A stretch of DNA of 64,000 nucleotides from Bacteroidales bacterium (GTDB lineage: Bacteria > Bacteroidota > Bacteroidia > Bacteroidales > UBA3824). The stretch covers positions 1-64,000 of the forward strand of contig JAEDDH010000008.1 in assembly GCA_016293845.1 (NCBI GenBank), in the 5' to 3' direction. The position numbers and the translations under genes were made by a program. The notes under the pieces are model-generated. The model saw nothing but the letters and a program-made list of their open reading frames with translations, had not been told where the DNA came from and did not search any database. Numbering within the stretch: the first letter of the stretch is position 1; every line of letters starts with the position of its first letter. This document shows, in pieces, positions 53,536 to 62,608 of the stretch.

Positions 53536-55198
53536 TAAAGTTTTATTTTTGACGACATCTCCGAGATCGCCTGAGAAAATGATACCTGAAATAGAACTAT
53601 TAGTTTCTCATTTCAAAGGACATCAGTGGAACCACGATACCCAAATCGCATTTATGGAACTTCTCAAAGAAGAGAATTTTTTTCACGGGACTGGAGAAAA
53701 TGATCCTGCATTTAGCGCAAGGGATAGAATTACCCGAGGTCCAAAATCTTTGGGATTTATTAATTTGAAACCTACAATCCAATTAACCCCCGCAGGAGAA
53801 GCATTGCTATCCTCAAAATTTAGGGACGAGGTGTTTTTGCGTCAATTGCTCAAATTTCAATTACCTTCACCATACCATAAACTTGGAAATGGCGCCGCGC
53901 ATTTCTGCATTAAACCGTATTTAGAATTATTAAGACTTGTTAGAACTCTTGGTACTCTTAAATTTGTTGAATTACAGTTGTTTGGTATGCAATTGACCGA
54001 TTGGCATAATTTTGACACAATCGTAAAGAAGATAGAAAAATTCAGGGTTGATTTAATCAATAACAAAGGCATTTACAAGCAATTTATATCACAATATGCC
54101 ATAAATGAGACAAAGGTAGTTTATGCTGATGAAATAAGCAAAGGAAACTTAAAGACAAGAGAATGCAACGACAAGTCAATCAATAAGTTTATTGCTACTA
54201 AGATTTCTAATATGCGAGACTACGCCGACGCTTGTTTTCGATATTTAAGAATAACGGGTATGGTAAACGTTTCTCATATAGGCAAATCTTTGTCTATTGT
54301 TCCTGAGCGGATTGCCGATGTGGATTTCATTTTGAATAATGTTGATCGCAACCCTATTTCATTCAAAACAGAGAACGAATACTTACAATATATTGGAAAC
54401 AATGTTGAGCCTAAATTGCTTACCGATGATAAAGATTTATTAATCACCAAGATAAAAACCTATTATCCGTCTGTTAAAATAGACAAATCATTGGATATTG
54501 TTGCATTAAAAGACAAATTAGCCATCATACGGGCAAAGGCTCTCGCAATTAATCTTGCTAATCAACAAAAAGACATCAAAGATTACAAACAATACGATGA
54601 CATTCAGTGTGTTTACGAGCAAATTAAAACTTCAAAACTTTATGACGCTCCATTACTTTTGGAATGGAATACTTGGCGAGCAATGACAATGCTTGACAGT
54701 GGTAATATCAAGGCTAATCTAAACTTCGACAATTCCGGAAAACCAATGTCAACAGCAGCGGGTAATATGCCTGACATCATTTGTGATTATGGAGACTTTG
54801 ATTTATCAGTAGAAGTTACAATGTCATCAGGTCAACGTCAGTATGAAATGGAAGGCGAGCCTGTAGCTCGGCATTTGGGCAAACTTAAAGCCAAAACAGG
54901 GAAACCTACTTTCTGTTTGTTTATCGCACCGCAAATTAGCGAGGCTGCAATATCTCACTTTTACGCACTTCATAATATTAACATTAAATTATATGGAGGT
55001 AAATCCATAATCGTTCCTTTGCCATTGGATGTGTTTCAAAAGATGCTCGAAGACTCATACAAAGCCATTTATACTCCTGATGCAAATATGGTTAGAAAAT
55101 TATTTGATTATTCGCAAAAGGTTTCGGCAAATAGCAATGATGAAACGGAATGGTACTCCAAAATAATAGATGCGGCACAAGATTGGTTAAATATTTGA
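53519..55198 (+). CDS. AlwI-family type II restriction endonuclease
   Basis: A 559-residue nuclease. The N-terminal signature TSPRSPEKMIPEIELL (about 13-28), FKGHQWNHDTQIAFMELL and AFSARDRITRGPKSLGFI are typical of the AlwI family. The PD-(D/E)xK core is in the C-terminal third: PDII (418-421) and VEVT (431-434), with VT replacing the usual xK. AlwI itself cuts one strand side of GGATC(4/5); the specificity here is only inferred. ATG 53519 sits inside the methylase gene end and follows its stop frame, ensuring methylase is made first. A longer in-frame start at 53459 is less likely. Confidence 0.9.
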   Translation: MAQINSKVLFLTTSPRSPEKMIPEIELLVSHFKGHQWNHDTQIAFMELLKEENFFHGTGENDPAFSARDRITRGPKSLGFINLKPTIQLTPAGEALLSSKFRDEVFLRQLLKFQLPSPYHKLGNGAAHFCIKPYLELLRLVRTLGTLKFVELQLFGMQLTDWHNFDTIVKKIEKFRVDLINNKGIYKQFISQYAINETKVVYADEISKGNLKTRECNDKSINKFIATKISNMRDYADACFRYLRITGMVNVSHIGKSLSIVPERIADVDFILNNVDRNPISFKTENEYLQYIGNNVEPKLLTDDKDLLITKIKTYYPSVKIDKSLDIVALKDKLAIIRAKALAINLANQQKDIKDYKQYDDIQCVYEQIKTSKLYDAPLLLEWNTWRAMTMLDSGNIKANLNFDNSGKPMSTAAGNMPDIICDYGDFDLSVEVTMSSGQRQYEMEGEPVARHLGKLKAKTGKPTFCLFIAPQISEAAISHFYALHNINIKLYGGKSIIVPLPLDVFQKMLEDSYKAIYTPDANMVRKLFDYSQKVSANSNDETEWYSKIIDAAQDWLNI

Positions 55199-55283
55199 TA
55201 ATCTGTTTATAAATGTAGACGCAAACATAAATCGAATCATTTTAACATCTCCAACCCCAGATATTTTGCCAAGAAAACCAAAT

Positions 55284-55313
55284 AAAAAAAGTGGCGGCAT
55301 TGATTGCCGCCAC
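55284..55313 (-). terminator. terminator of the DUF6261-like gene
   Basis: A GTGGCGGCA/TGCCGCCAC stem with a 5-nt loop, followed on the minus strand by seven T residues. Confidence 0.88.
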
Positions 55314-55355
55314 CCTATTATAAAACTTAAAACTGTTATATGGGGAACCTTTATT

Positions 55356-56099
55356 TTAAGCTGATGGTGTAGAATTAGGCACAGGCTCGTTGTTTTTGCG
55401 GGCAACGGAGAGACGGTTCATCTCGTTGACAATAATCACCAACTTTCTAACGAACATTTTGCCAAAGATGGCAAGATTGTTTTGGGTGGCAACCTCGTCG
55501 TTGATGTAGTTTTTAAAACTTGAATACGCAACCACAAACTCGTTGCAAGCCTGCTGGAACACCTGGCGTTCTTTGCCCGCCTTGTATTCGGCACGTTCGG
55601 TAAGGGCGTTGAGCAGCGAAGCCTGAGCCACATCAAGAGCCTCTACCACATCGGTAAGGTTGAGCAGTTTAAGATCTGCCTTAGTAAAATGGTTGAGGTC
55701 GTTGACAAGGGCGTGGGTAAGGCCCTGACGGGCCCTTTGGTTGGTGCAGTCGCTCTTGCGTTTCTTGTCTAAAAGCATATTGTCGGCACGCTCAGCCGCC
55801 GACACAATCTCGGGCTTGTCGGTGCGTTTCAATCCTGCCTTGATAAGGTGACAAACCACATCGTAGAGGTTCATATTCAAAGTGTCGGCAGCAGCCACCA
55901 CATCGTTTAAGAAAGCTGGAGAATAGTTTGCTCCAATCTTCAATTTCTCAAAACATACTTTGATGTTGCTAAAACGTTTAAGAAAAGCGGTATCTGTGGT
56001 ATCGATATCGCTTTCTAATGCTACAATACTGCTTACAAAGTTGAGAAGCTCAACTTTTCTAACGTAGTTAAACGAAGGTCCTGATAATACTTTTGCCAT
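55356..56099 (-). CDS. DUF6261-like helical protein
   Basis: A 247-residue, mostly alpha-helical protein without signal peptide or membrane segment. The pattern (VRKVELLNFVSSIVAL at the N-terminus, a central LTEHxx-free helical bundle, KNYINDEVATQNNLAI near the C-terminus) resembles DUF6261 proteins, which are common and often multicopy in Bacteroidales but without known function. It has a Pro/Ser/Asn tail. It follows the R-M system in opposite orientation and is preceded by an 826-bp gap. Confidence 0.65.
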   Translation of the reverse strand: MAKVLSGPSFNYVRKVELLNFVSSIVALESDIDTTDTAFLKRFSNIKVCFEKLKIGANYSPAFLNDVVAAADTLNMNLYDVVCHLIKAGLKRTDKPEIVSAAERADNMLLDKKRKSDCTNQRARQGLTHALVNDLNHFTKADLKLLNLTDVVEALDVAQASLLNALTERAEYKAGKERQVFQQACNEFVVAYSSFKNYINDEVATQNNLAIFGKMFVRKLVIIVNEMNRLSVARKNNEPVPNSTPSA

Positions 56100-56925
56100 G
56101 TCGTTTTAATTTTTAGAGTTTGAAACAATGTGTTTTTTATGTTGCCAAAAGTAAGGTATAATTTATTAATATACAAATTTTAATGTAAATTTTTTAAACA
56201 AATAATATTTTTTTTTCAAAACACCCTTCAATCTGTAAAGAAAACCCGAGAAGAGAGCAGCCAACACCAATATTTTTTTACAAAAAGGCGGAGAATCAAA
56301 AACGCAACACCCATCTAACCAACAAAATCGGTGTAGTTTTAAATTCGCAGCACCAAACAGAACAACAAAATCGGTGTAGTTTTAAATTAAAAGTGGTTTT
56401 CGTTTTAAAATGAAGGCACTTAAAAACAAAAAGTAATCCTTTCTTCTTAAAAAAATGATACTACAAAAGATTAAATTCGCATTTTCTTCATAATAAAATG
56501 ACACTTGAAAACTTTTTCTACCCCTTTCTACACCCAAAACAGCCAATTAAAAATTTAAACTACCCCTTTATACACAAATAGATAGCAAAAAATTTTTTCA
56601 ACTCAACCCTTCTTCTTCGCAAGATAGGTGTTGTAATCTTTTGTGTAATTAAATTTTATTATATTGATAATATTAAATTATAATTCTGATGGTTTATTTT
56701 TAATATGATAGACGATTTGATTTTAGATGAGGTTATATTTATATAAACAGATATATACAGATATAAGGATAGTATAAACATAAAATAATTAAATAATTGA
56801 AAAACTAAATGATATATTTTTTGTACATTTGAAAAACCTTTTCTTCTAACACTTTTCGCCCCCGCACGTATTGCTTTTCTGAATTACAATACCTATCTTT
56901 ACGCCGCAAAAAAAGCGCAATTCAG
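56100..56925. other. 826-bp AT-rich intergenic region with direct repeats
   Basis: No open frame of note on either strand. It contains a 25-bp direct repeat pair (56321-56388), an imperfect inverted relative near 56553-56567 (AATTTAAACTACCCC), one isolated DnaA-box-like TTATACACA (56568-56576), and ATACAG/ATATA-rich sequence from 56640 to 56820. Near hisH, CTGAATT (56879-56885) and AATTCAG (56920-56926) form an inverted repeat around TATCTTTA, a near -7 box. Confidence 0.5.
56321..56388 (+). repeat. two identical 25-bp direct repeats with 18-bp spacer
   Basis: Copies at 56321-56345 and 56364-56388 are identical (beginning AACAAAATCGG and ending TTTTAAATT), period 43 bp. The two copies and short spacer do not suit CRISPR. 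Confidence 0.8.
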
Positions 56926-57513
56926 ATGAAGATAGCAATTATTGATTACAAAGCGGGAAATATCAAATCGGTGGAGGCGGCCTTAAAGCGTTTTGGCTGC
57001 AACACCACCCTCACCAAAGACCCGCAAATTATTACCGCCGCCGACAAGGTGGTTTTCCCCGGAGTAGGACACGCAGGAGCGGCTCTCGAAGCTCTCCACG
57101 CTGCCGGTTTAGACACCCTTATTCCAGCATTGAAACAGCCTGTGCTCGGTATCTGCCTCGGTATGCAGATGATGTGCCGACACAGCGAAGAGGGCGGCAC
57201 TCCCTGCCTTGGTATTTTTGATGCCAACGTGGTAAAATTCAGTCCCGACCATGGCGAAAAAATCCCTCACATGGGTTGGAACCAGATTTCAGCGTTAAAA
57301 TCTCCGCTGTTTAAAGGAATCCCCCAAGGCTCATTTATGTATTTTGTGCACAGCTATATGGTGCCGGTGTTTGAGCATACCGCTGCCCGATGTGGTTATG
57401 CGCAGGATTTTTCGGCTGCCATTGCCCGCGACAATTTTTATGGCTGCCAGTTTCACCCCGAAAAAAGCGGAAATATTGGATTACAAATTCTTGAAAACTT
57501 TATAAAACTATGA
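56926..57513 (+). CDS. hisH: imidazole glycerol phosphate synthase, glutaminase subunit
   Basis: A 195-residue class I glutamine amidotransferase supplying ammonia to HisF. Motifs: DYKAGNIKSVE (5-15), FPGVGHAGAAL, catalytic Cys in VLGICLGMQMM (about C80), and the His-Glu pair in CQFHPEKSG (about 182-184). It overlaps hisA by 4 nt. The his genes here form a short cluster without hisG, hisD, hisC or hisIE. Confidence 0.96.
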   Translation: MKIAIIDYKAGNIKSVEAALKRFGCNTTLTKDPQIITAADKVVFPGVGHAGAALEALHAAGLDTLIPALKQPVLGICLGMQMMCRHSEEGGTPCLGIFDANVVKFSPDHGEKIPHMGWNQISALKSPLFKGIPQGSFMYFVHSYMVPVFEHTAARCGYAQDFSAAIARDNFYGCQFHPEKSGNIGLQILENFIKL

Positions 57514-58235
57514 TTATAATACCAGCAATCGACATTATAGGCGGACACTGCGTAAGACTACAACAAGGCGTGTTCGACAACCTTAAAAAATACGACGACG
57601 ACCCCGTAAAAGCGGCTGAGCAATATCGCCAGGCAGGTCTTACACACCTCCATCTTGTTGACCTCGACGGAGCACGTGTAGGCACGCTCCAAAACACCGA
57701 CGTGCTCAACAATATTGCCAACAAAACCGACCTTAAAATCGACTGCGGCGGCGGTATCAAAACCATCGGCGATGTGGAGATGCTTTTTTCGCTTGGCGCA
57801 TACGCAGTTAACCTCGGCAGCGTGGCAGTAAAAAATCCCGCCATCATGACCAAGTGTCTCGAAAAATACGGCCCTGAAAAAATAATCCTCAGTGCCGATG
57901 TTAATGGCGACACAGTGCGTATTCACGGATGGCAAGACGATGCCGGTATCACTATCAACGAATTGATTGATAAATTCCTTCCCGCAGGTCTTTCGCGTGT
58001 GTGCGTTACGGCTATCAAATGCGACGGAATGCTCAATGGTCCCGACCTTGTGCTCTACAAACGCCTCAAAGAGAAATATCCCTCGCTCAAAATCACTGCC
58101 AGCGGAGGCGTGTCGGGCATTAGCGACCTTGAACGCCTTGTAGAAACCGGCTGCCACTCGGCTATCGTGGGCAAAGCCATTTACGAAAAACGAGTTACTT
58201 TAGAAGAATTAGCAAAAATCTCGAAACAATGTTAG
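57510..58235 (+). CDS. hisA: phosphoribosylformimino-5-aminoimidazole carboxamide ribotide isomerase
   Basis: A 241-residue TIM-barrel isomerase. Catalytic Asp in IIPAIDIIGGHCVRL (about D7), phosphate-binding CGGGIKT (about 80-86), and the second half with ADVNGDTVRIHGW (catalytic Asp) and ASGGVSG. It converts ProFAR to PRFAR. It overlaps hisH by 4 nt and hisF by 7 nt, a tight operon. Confidence 0.96.
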   Translation: MIIIPAIDIIGGHCVRLQQGVFDNLKKYDDDPVKAAEQYRQAGLTHLHLVDLDGARVGTLQNTDVLNNIANKTDLKIDCGGGIKTIGDVEMLFSLGAYAVNLGSVAVKNPAIMTKCLEKYGPEKIILSADVNGDTVRIHGWQDDAGITINELIDKFLPAGLSRVCVTAIKCDGMLNGPDLVLYKRLKEKYPSLKITASGGVSGISDLERLVETGCHSAIVGKAIYEKRVTLEELAKISKQC

Positions 58236-58984
58236 CAAAAAGAATAATAGCCTGCCTTGATGTTAAAGACGGTCAAACGGTTAAGGGTGTAAGTTTTGAA
58301 AACCTCCGCTATGCTGGCGACCCTGTAGAACTCGGCCGTGCATATTCCGTCCAAGGTATCGACGAACTTGTCTATCTCGACATCACCGCCACCAACGAAG
58401 GCCGCAAACAGATATACTCGCTTGTGGAGAGCGTGGCACAAAACCTCAATATTCCGTTCACCATCGGCGGAGGCATCACCTCGGTAGAGGATGCCGAAAA
58501 CCTGCTCATCCACGGTGCCGACAAGATTTCGGTCAACAGTGCCGCAGTACGCGATCCGCAATTAGTTAGCGACCTTGCCAACAAGTTTGGACGTCAGTTT
58601 GTGGTGGTGGCAATCGATGCCAAAACCATCAACAATCAATGGATAGTGCACACCCATGGCGGCAAACGTCCCACCGAAATAGAGTTGTTTCAGTGGGCAA
58701 AAGAGATGGAAAACCGTGGTGCCGGCGAAATACTCTTCACCTCGATGGATCACGACGGACATCAAACCGGATTTGCTAACCAAGCCCTCTGCCGTATGTC
58801 TGAAATGCTATCGATACCCGTAATAGCCTCAGGCGGCGCAGGCGAAATGGAACACTTCCGCGACGTATTCAACCAAGGCAAAGCCGACGCCGCCCTCGCC
58901 GCAAGTATATTCCACTTTGGAAAAATAAAGATACCTGATTTGAAGAGTTATTTAAAAGGTGAAGGAATTAATGTGAGAATATAG
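58229..58984 (+). CDS. hisF: imidazole glycerol phosphate synthase, cyclase subunit
   Basis: A 251-residue TIM-barrel cyclase that, with HisH, forms imidazole glycerol phosphate and AICAR. Motifs: RIIACLDVKDGQTVKGV (with D11), FTIGGGIT, the second catalytic Asp in ILFTSMDHDG, and IASGGAGEMEHF. Ends 118 nt before a strong terminator; hisIE, which often follows, is not here. Confidence 0.96.
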   Translation: MLAKRIIACLDVKDGQTVKGVSFENLRYAGDPVELGRAYSVQGIDELVYLDITATNEGRKQIYSLVESVAQNLNIPFTIGGGITSVEDAENLLIHGADKISVNSAAVRDPQLVSDLANKFGRQFVVVAIDAKTINNQWIVHTHGGKRPTEIELFQWAKEMENRGAGEILFTSMDHDGHQTGFANQALCRMSEMLSIPVIASGGAGEMEHFRDVFNQGKADAALAASIFHFGKIKIPDLKSYLKGEGINVRI

Positions 58985-59101
58985 TCTTTTTATTTGGATA
59001 ATTCATTAATTATCTTCATATTGGCATATTGATAATTATTCACTATAACTAATTTCACTATAACAAATTTATTATTTAAGCAACACGGAAATCAGAACTT
59101 T

Positions 59102-59146
59102 AAAATCCGCACGATATTATAAATATGCCGTGCGGATTTTTTATTT
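59102..59146. terminator. terminator between hisF and purE
   Basis: A 12-bp stem AAAATCCGCACG/CGTGCGGATTTT with flanking T and A residues, serving both convergent units. Confidence 0.85.
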
Positions 59147-59160
59147 ATTATATCACCCTC

Positions 59161-59217
59161 TTATTCCGCTGCAGTTGTTTCAATTTCCAACCTCGCGCCT
59201 TTAACAATCTTTTTCAT
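59161..59217 (-). CDS. possible 18-residue peptide downstream of purE
   Basis: MKKIVKGARLEIETTAAE starts one base after the purE stop (TAAG ATG), lies before the terminator and ends with TAA. The spacing suits translational reinitiation. It may be a tiny gene or the relic of a gene deleted downstream of purE. No family can be assigned from this length. Confidence 0.25.
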   Translation of the reverse strand: MKKIVKGARLEIETTAAE

Positions 59218-59218
59218 C

Positions 59219-59731
59219 TTAGTTGGTTTTATATTCGTACTTGATTTTTGCTAAATCCTCATTTGCCTTGGTGATTTTGGCGGCGAGGGTTGATTTGAAA
59301 TTTACCACCTTGCAGCGGATATCATCGTTGCCAAGAGCCATAATCTGGCAGGCAAGTATGGCGGCATTTTTGGCAGCGTTTACTCCCACAGTGGCAACAG
59401 GTATTCCGGGAGGCATTTGAATAATAGATAACATTGCGTCCCAAGCCTCCATACCCATTTGAGTGCGGATAGGTACGCCGATCACCGGCAACTGGGTTTG
59501 AGCGGCAATTACACCCGGCAAGTGCGCTGCACCTCCCGCGGCGGCAATTATTACCTTGATACCACGCTCAGCAGCGTTTTTGGCAAAGTCAGACACTAAT
59601 TCGGGGGTGCGGTGAGCCGACAGAGCGTTGATTTCAAACGGTATCTGCATTTCGTTGAGAAACTTGGCGGCATCCTCCATAACGGGCATATCCGATGTAC
59701 TACCCATGATAATGCTTACTAACGGTGTCAT
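59219..59731 (-). CDS. purE: N5-carboxyaminoimidazole ribonucleotide mutase
   Basis: A 170-residue class I PurE. Motifs: GSTSDMPVMEDAAKFL (9-24), SAHRTPE with catalytic His (about 39-45), IIAAAGGAAHLPGVIAA and GVPIRTQMGMEAWDAMLSI. It shifts the carboxylate of N5-CAIR to make CAIR, and thus acts directly before PurC (29529-30473). Confidence 0.96.
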   Translation of the reverse strand: MTPLVSIIMGSTSDMPVMEDAAKFLNEMQIPFEINALSAHRTPELVSDFAKNAAERGIKVIIAAAGGAAHLPGVIAAQTQLPVIGVPIRTQMGMEAWDAMLSIIQMPPGIPVATVGVNAAKNAAILACQIMALGNDDIRCKVVNFKSTLAAKITKANEDLAKIKYEYKTN

Positions 59732-59858
59732 TTTGTTTAGTGTTAAATATTTGATAATAATAATTTTGTATATTTTAACTAAAAATTTTTAATTAAACAG
59801 CAAAAAATTCCAATATGCTGATTAAATTTGCCAAAATTTTTTTTAACAACCTTCGACA

Positions 59859-60398
59859 ATGAATCAGCAAATAACGGTCAAAGATAAACAATTTATCCTT
59901 AGCATCAGCAACGAGGAGATACAAAATTCGGTACAAAAAGTAGCCGACCGCATAAATGCCGACTATGCGGGCAAAGAAATCTTCTTTATAGGGGTTCTCA
60001 ACGGCGTTTTTATGTATGCCGCCGACCTTTTGAAAAAGATTACCGTACCTTGCCAGATTAGTTTTACCAAAGTGGCATCTTACCATGGTACACAATCTAC
60101 AGGCGCTGTTAAGCAACTTATAGGTATGCCCGAAGGTATCGAAGGCCGTTATGTGGTGATATTAGAAGATATTGTGGATACGGGTTTTACAATGCGTGAA
60201 ATACTTAATCAATTGCAAGCTCATAAGCCCGCTGATATAAAAATTGCAACTTTGCTTTTTAAACCAAACTCATTTAAAGAGTCTTATAAGGTAGACTACC
60301 GTGCAATGGAAATCCCCGATGCTTTTATAGTGGGCTACGGACTCGATTATGACGGATACGGCAGAAACCTGCCCGATATTTATACTGTTGTAAACTAA
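59859..60398 (+). CDS. hpt: hypoxanthine phosphoribosyltransferase
   Basis: A 179-residue purine-salvage enzyme. The PRPP-binding motif VVILEDIVDTGFTM (about 105-118) carries the conserved Glu-Asp pair; SFTKVASYHGTQSTG is the flexible loop, and KVDYRAMEIPDAFIVGYGLDYDG the base-binding end. First gene of the run with adk, lrp, mqnE and an MBL protein. Confidence 0.94.
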   Translation: MNQQITVKDKQFILSISNEEIQNSVQKVADRINADYAGKEIFFIGVLNGVFMYAADLLKKITVPCQISFTKVASYHGTQSTGAVKQLIGMPEGIEGRYVVILEDIVDTGFTMREILNQLQAHKPADIKIATLLFKPNSFKESYKVDYRAMEIPDAFIVGYGLDYDGYGRNLPDIYTVVN

Positions 60399-60420
60399 AT
60401 TAATAAAAATACATAGCTAA

Positions 60421-61005
60421 ATGAAAAAGATGTTGAATATAGCAATTTTCGGCGCACCCGGCGTCGGCAAAGGCACACAATCGGCTTTTATTGAAAAGAA
60501 GTACAAACTCGTTCACCTTTCTACAGGCGACATCCTCCGCGAAGAAATTGCCAAAGAGAGCAATCTGGGCAAGATGGCAAAATCTTATATGGACAAAGGT
60601 CAGCTTATTCCCGATGACGTTATCATCGATATACTTGAAAAGAAAGTGGACGAAAACATCAAATCGGAAGGTATTCTTTACGACGGTTTCCCCCGCACAG
60701 TAAACCAAGCCAAAGCTCTCGACAAGATGTTTGCTAAAAAAGGTATCAAACTTGACTCGTTCCTCTGCCTTACCGCCGACCACGACACTCTCGTTCAACG
60801 CCTTATGAACCGTGCAAAAGATTCTGGCCGCTCTGATGATGCAGATGTCAACGTTATCGAAAACCGTATCAAAGTATACAACGAATCTACCCTTCCCGTT
60901 GCCGATTTTTACAAAAAAGAAGGCAAATGCGTTGAAATCAACGGTATTGGCAAGGTAGAAGATATTTTCAACAATATCTGTCACGAAATCGACAAGGTTA
61001 AATAA
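60421..61005 (+). CDS. adk: adenylate kinase
   Basis: A 194-residue short-LID adenylate kinase. P-loop FGAPGVGKGTQ (10-20, Val at a position that is often Ser or Ala), NMP-binding STGDILREEI, DGFPRT and the short lid with GRSDDADVNVIENR. It balances AMP, ADP and ATP. It lies 22 nt after hpt and 1 nt before the Lrp regulator gene. Confidence 0.95.
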   Translation: MKKMLNIAIFGAPGVGKGTQSAFIEKKYKLVHLSTGDILREEIAKESNLGKMAKSYMDKGQLIPDDVIIDILEKKVDENIKSEGILYDGFPRTVNQAKALDKMFAKKGIKLDSFLCLTADHDTLVQRLMNRAKDSGRSDDADVNVIENRIKVYNESTLPVADFYKKEGKCVEINGIGKVEDIFNNICHEIDKVK

Positions 61006-61006
61006 C

Positions 61007-61471
61007 ATGAAGTTAGACGAAACCGACTATAAAATTTTAGCTGCCCTTCAAGACGACGGCTCCCTCACCAACAAGGAGCTGTCGCAGAAGGTGCAACTTT
61101 CGCCCACTCCTGTATTCGAGCGCGTTAAAAAACTTGAAGATGAGGGCTATATCAAAAAATACACCGCAGTGCTCGACGTAGATAAGCTCAACTGCGGATT
61201 TATGGCCTTTTGCAACATCAAACTCAAACAGCACACTTTTGAAAACGCCACCATGTTTATGGAGGCTGTGCAAAATATTCCCGAGATAGGTGAATGTTAC
61301 AACGTAACGGGCGATTACGACTTTACAATGAAAATCTACGTATCGTCGATGAAAGAGTATCAGCAGTTTGTGATGAAGATACTTGGCAAACTCGACTGTA
61401 TAGGCGAGCTGAGTAGTTCGTTTATTATGGGCGTAGTTAAAAACGAGTATAAAGTGCCGATTAGAAAGTAG
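61007..61471 (+). CDS. Lrp/AsnC family transcriptional regulator
   Basis: A 154-residue regulator with a winged N-terminal helix-turn-helix (about 3-60, DYKILAALQDDGSLTNKELS, PTPVFERVKKLEDEG) and a C-terminal RAM ligand-binding domain (about 67-145, TGDYDFTMKIYVSSMKEYQQF). Such proteins sense amino acids or small metabolites and form octamers. The target is unknown; it is between adk and mqnE in a close-packed run. Confidence 0.93.
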   Translation: MKLDETDYKILAALQDDGSLTNKELSQKVQLSPTPVFERVKKLEDEGYIKKYTAVLDVDKLNCGFMAFCNIKLKQHTFENATMFMEAVQNIPEIGECYNVTGDYDFTMKIYVSSMKEYQQFVMKILGKLDCIGELSSSFIMGVVKNEYKVPIRK

Positions 61472-61480
61472 ATTGTTGAA

Positions 61481-62608
61481 ATGCACACCTTATATAATAG
61501 TATTATTCAAAATTCTTCGGCAAGTTCTGATATTAAAGAAATTGCTAAAAAAATCCTCTCCGGCGGTCGCATTACCACCGATGAGGCTCTTGTGCTTTAT
61601 CAAAAAGCCCCACTCGGACTTTTAGGAATGCTTGCTTTTGCTGTTAAAGGGAGCAAAACAGACAAAAAGGTTTTCTTTAACCGCAATTTCCATATTGAGC
61701 CCACCAATGTTTGTGTAAACAATTGCCGCTTTTGCAGCTACAAAAAACCGCAAGGCGATGCTCAAGCGTGGGAACTGTCTTTAGACGAAATTCTGCATCA
61801 AGTAAAACGTTACAAAGACAGCCATGCTACAGAGTGTCATATAGTTGGCGGCGTTCATCCCAACCGTGATATTGATTACTATTGCAATCTTATCCGCGAG
61901 GTTAAAAACATTATTCCCGGCATTGTGGTAAAGGCTTTTACCGCTGTGGAAATTGAGTATATGGTCAATAAGGCCGGTTTAACACTCAAAGCAGGGCTCG
62001 AAAAACTCAAAGCTGCGGGCTTAGAATCTATCCCCGGCGGAGGTGCAGAAATTTTCGACGAAGAATTGAGAGCGCAGATATGTCCCGAAAAAACCAAATC
62101 AGCCAAATGGCTCGAAATTCACCGCACCGCACATCAGCTCGGCATTTCTACAAATGCCACAATACTTTACGGACATCTTGAAACTTACGCCCAACGTATC
62201 GACCATCTCAACCGTCTGCGCACCTTGCAAGACGAAACTCACGGATTTAGTGCATTTATTCCGCTTAAATATCGTCACGAAAACAACTCATTAAGCAACA
62301 TTGGCGAAGTGCCGCTTTTAGAAGACTTAAAAAACTACGCCATTTCGCGAATATTTTTAGATAATTTCCCACATATCAAGGCTTATTGGGTAATGAGCGG
62401 ATTAGAAACCACTCGTCTTGCCCTTCAATATGGTGCCGACGATATTGATGGAACTGTCAACGACACCACCAAGATTTACACAATGGCAGGGGTAGAAGGT
62501 AAGCCCGTTATGACTGTGGAACAGATTGTTGACTTGATTAAATCTGAAAATCTTATTCCCGTAGAGCGCGACACATTTTATAATATAATAAAGGAGTATA
62601 ATGATTGA
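61481..62608 (+). CDS. mqnE: aminofutalosine synthase (radical SAM)
   Basis: A 375-residue radical SAM enzyme. The cluster motif is CVNNCRFC (CxxxCxxC at about 77-84) in HIEPTNVCVNNCRFCSY; ATECHIVGGVHP, IPGGGAEIFDEELR and GHLETYAQRIDHL are typical of MqnE rather than MqnC. It joins an adenosyl radical to 3-[(1-carboxyvinyl)oxy]benzoate in the futalosine route to menaquinone. Other mqn genes are not in the window. Its end overlaps the MBL gene by 8 nt. Confidence 0.93.
   Translation: MHTLYNSIIQNSSASSDIKEIAKKILSGGRITTDEALVLYQKAPLGLLGMLAFAVKGSKTDKKVFFNRNFHIEPTNVCVNNCRFCSYKKPQGDAQAWELSLDEILHQVKRYKDSHATECHIVGGVHPNRDIDYYCNLIREVKNIIPGIVVKAFTAVEIEYMVNKAGLTLKAGLEKLKAAGLESIPGGGAEIFDEELRAQICPEKTKSAKWLEIHRTAHQLGISTNATILYGHLETYAQRIDHLNRLRTLQDETHGFSAFIPLKYRHENNSLSNIGEVPLLEDLKNYAISRIFLDNFPHIKAYWVMSGLETTRLALQYGADDIDGTVNDTTKIYTMAGVEGKPVMTVEQIVDLIKSENLIPVERDTFYNIIKEYND

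Noticed and set aside
56321..56388. possible two-repeat CRISPR
   Set aside because: Only two repeats, an 18-bp spacer that is too short, and no cas genes.
56568..56576. DnaA-box-like TTATACACA suggesting an origin
   Set aside because: A single site without a box cluster, dnaA or other origin genes nearby.
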